The translations under genes and the position numbers were made by a program. 64,000 nucleotides of DNA from Cinnamomum chago (Eukaryota > Streptophyta > Magnoliopsida > Laurales > Lauraceae), in the NCBI GenBank assembly GCA_038049695.1, contig CP142453.1, positions 15,318,001 to 15,382,000 of the forward strand, written 5' to 3'. Every line of letters starts with the position of its first letter. Within the stretch, counting starts at the first letter, position 1. Below the pieces are notes generated by a model. It ran no database searches, was not told the origin of the DNA, and saw only the letters and a list, made by a program, of their open reading frames with translations. Below are positions 61,633 through 64,000 of this stretch, piece by piece.

Positions 61633-61962
61633 CTAACTGACCATAACCGTGTCATCAGCCCCTTCCTTGGCGGTGACCACATCTTCCAATCTCTTCCATG
61701 TCAATTCACGTTGCTCCTCTAACTCTTTGGCCTTTGCCACTTTCTCTAAATACTGCTGTTGGCACTCCTCAAAAAGTTCGTTATCCATCTCAAGAAACAA
61801 CTTCCGGACATTCCCCGTCAGCCCATGAACTGCCGGATTCCAATGACTCTGTATGTTCTTCTCGAGTGCATCAAAGATGATAGGGAAAATAACACTGCGG
61901 TTTTGAGCAATTAAGCCTACAATGTGATCATTGTTCCAAAGGAAGAGCGCCCGTTCTGCAAC
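61633..61962 (-). CDS. Protein phosphatase 2A regulatory subunit B' (B56), last coding exon
   Basis: The exon encodes the final 109 residues plus TAG, after a clean CAG acceptor, in phase 0. It reads VAERALFLWNNDHIVGLIAQ, then NRSVIFPIIFDALEKNIQSH, WNPAVHGLTGNVRKLFLEMD, ELFEECQQQYLEKVAKAKEL and a tail ending DDTVMVS. This is the highly conserved end of the B56 HEAT-like repeat domain, including SHWN.AVHGLT.NVRK. B' subunits select substrates and location for the PP2A core enzyme in cytosol and nucleus; in plants they act in hormone and stress signalling. The rest of the gene lies right of the window. Plant genomes have several B' paralogues and this exon alone does not say which. No damage is seen. 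Confidence 0.93.
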   Translation of the reverse strand, partial: VAERALFLWNNDHIVGLIAQNRSVIFPIIFDALEKNIQSHWNPAVHGLTGNVRKLFLEMDNELFEECQQQYLEKVAKAKELEEQRELTWKRLEDVVTAKEGADDTVMVS

Positions 61963-62416
61963 CTGTCATGCAGCTTTAACTTCAGGTACTAGAAATGAAT
62001 TCGCAATCAAAGTTGGGACATTTATGGCCAGAGAAAATAAGAGAGGATAAATTCATGTTGGAAGAATGACAAATGATACTGCAGGTAACTTTGGTTTCTG
62101 CAATTAAGTTGTTGCAGCTTCTAAAAGATTTCAAATGGATTACAAACTATTTATCAAATTCCTACCCTGAAACTACAAAGTTAAATGATGCCCATCTTAT
62201 CCATGTTCAAACATGAAACTCTTGTTGAGGGGTAGCCAACATTCACAAAAAGAGTTCAGCTAGAAATACAAGTTAAAATAAAATTTTCCTGACAGTAACA
62301 CAGCAATATTCACCTGGGCAGGACAGCACCAAGTGATATCATAAAGTGTAAAAAGCTTTAATGCCCAGATAAGCATAAGGATATGGATCTGGCTAAGGGG
62401 ATTAGGGATATGGCCG

Positions 62417-62716
62417 CACTTTTGGAAATTCAAGACACGGATACAAATACAATTCAATCGTCATCCCTAACATAAACTTCATAATTTTCAGTAAGATCTT
62501 TATGCATAGCTTCTTCTTTAGAACATTTCTAAATGAATGAAATTATCATTTTTTACATTAATTTGTATTTTTTTAATACTAAAACTAATAGAAGTATAGA
62601 ACTATATGAAATAATAGACTCAATATAGTAGAATAGACTAACTTGGAAGCTAAAGTATCTGTGAAGTATTGATTACCAGAGGGAGTATCATATCAATCCC
62701 ACTTCGGCACACCAGG
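62417..62716. repeat. Dispersed repeat, copy 2
   Basis: It matches 57386-57628 in ordered blocks, about 60-65 percent overall by eye, in the same orientation. It lies in the PP2A B' intron. Confidence 0.45.
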
Positions 62717-63737
62717 CATGTACAAGTATGGCTATCATATGCATTATATCACAAGTATCAGAGGAATACAACATCAAAATGAAGAACACATCAATATAAT
62801 GTGACTGCAAGAATGACATCGTGTGAAGAAACTACGAAAAAAGGGAGCCACTTAAGGCTAGTTTGAACCTTAAAAAAATCTACAAGAGTGAAGGAGTTCC
62901 CATTCTTAAAAATTCCGCTTCTTGGCTACAGTGTAGAGTTACCCAGATGACAGAACTCTAAATCCATGAAATGGCAGAGCATCCTAGGAATGGCTGAAAC
63001 ACCTTTTTGTAGGAACTGAAAATATCATAAGAATTGAGATATTGTTAAATCAGGAACTCTGAGTTGCATGCACCCATCGAAGAACAGGAAATGCCATAAA
63101 TCTCTGGGGTTCAAAGACTCCCCTAATTCCTCCCCCATTTCCAAGGAACCAAATAGGCCCTTAAATAACAGAATTTATAACCAAAGAGGAAAGGGATCAG
63201 ATGCTATGTTGCTGGTCATGCAAGCTGCAGATTGCCTTGCAGCTACCAAATAGGACCCAAATTCACAAGGCCATTAAGGTTCACCACGAGGGATCAAGAC
63301 AAGGCTGTTTGACTACACAAAGGACAAGGATAACATCAATTCCACCAATTAACCAGAATTCAAACTTATAATGCACCATTGACCATGATACATCACAAAT
63401 ATGATCTTGTGGTACTATATATAGAGGTTTGGGTTGCATTTGATGGCTACAGAGCCAAAAGACATTCAGCACTTCCATTGAAGAAATGTTTCTCCTCTAC
63501 ATATATGGTTTTTATCAAGAGAAAGGTAAAATCTGTTCATCGAATATTTAAGCAAACACAAGGGACTACCATCCTCTCTTGACAGTAAGTTGACTCCAAA
63601 TGCAAAGGAAAAAAAAATTTAGTCATAGAAAATGGCAGAAAATATCATGTGGGCAACAAATTTCCCGGACAGGAAAAAAATTAAATGTACTTTTAATGAA
63701 GTATAAAGTCTCCTTTTTTTATGAGCGATTACCTGTG

Positions 63738-64000
63738 AAGCACGGATACATAAAATGGGTGGAAGAATCCGTATCCGGCCCGGATACGTCCGGGATACAG
63801 CAAAAACGTATCTGATTTATTTTATTTCTTCTGAAATTTCAGACACATGCGGGACACGCGAGGGACACTTGCGGGACACGTTTTAAGGGACATGTGCGGG
63901 ACATGTTTTAAAAACAAAGAAAACCATTGTGGTGGGCTTGAATCAAAAAGAAAAAAAAAAAAAAAAAAAAAAAAGACGAGGTGGGAGAGGAGAAGCAAAG
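63738..64000. mobile_element. Left part of a GGACACG-type MITE, cut by the window edge
   Basis: It starts AAGCACGGATAC, like the end at 54713 (AAGCACGGACAT). It continues with GGGACACG/GCGGGACA words at 63848-63905. The partner end would be right of the window. Confidence 0.5.

Larger units (their letters stand above)
61963..64000 (-). other. Intron of the PP2A B' gene running off the window
   Basis: It begins at the acceptor next to 61962 and shows no further PP2A coding block up to the right edge, so the intron is over 2 kb. It contains the second copy of the dispersed repeat and the left part of a GGACACG-type MITE, and ends in a long A tract near 63951-63974. Confidence 0.75.

Overview
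This is plant nuclear DNA. Four or five protein-coding genes have introns, land-plant gene families are present (GH35 beta-galactosidase with a C-terminal SUEL lectin domain, RTE1/TMEM222, PP2A B', a plastid-type Lon-N protein), and the spaces between them are AT-rich and full of SINEs, MITEs, LTR-element remnants and microsatellites. The sequence alone points to an angiosperm. I cannot name the species.

Layout. 1-582 (+) holds the last two visible exons of an RTE1/TMEM222-family membrane protein whose start lies left of the window. 4075-11967 (-) holds a complete 19-exon beta-galactosidase of the BGAL1/BGAL3 type (847 codons from the preferred ATG), with one GC-AG intron. From about 12.2 to 37.1 kb there is no convincing gene, only two SINE families, MITEs, tandem repeats and a decayed Ty1/copia polyprotein. 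37127-37906 (-) is an intact single-exon Lon-N-domain protein in a GC-rich island. 38.1-50.3 kb is again repeat territory: a long-inverted-repeat element with a Tourist-like MITE inside one arm, a third copy of the second SINE family, a VNTR, a dead LINE reverse transcriptase and a solo LTR. 50351-59682 (-) is a four-exon gene for a small protein of 122 residues that I do not recognise; its two large introns carry two LTR elements in opposite orientations, a SINE and MITEs. 61633-61962 (-) is the last exon of a PP2A B' (B56) regulatory subunit, whose upstream intron runs to the right edge.

The genes are independent plant transcription units with no operon-like or pathway relationship visible. 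No bacterial-type system, CRISPR array, intact tRNA or rRNA gene was found. The most informative content is the transposon structure: several insertions keep target-site duplications, a primer-binding site or a paralogous empty site, so their insertion history can be read directly. Exon borders were read by hand from GT/GC-AG signals, reading phase and family similarity recalled from general knowledge, with no database search. Percent identities are by-eye estimates.
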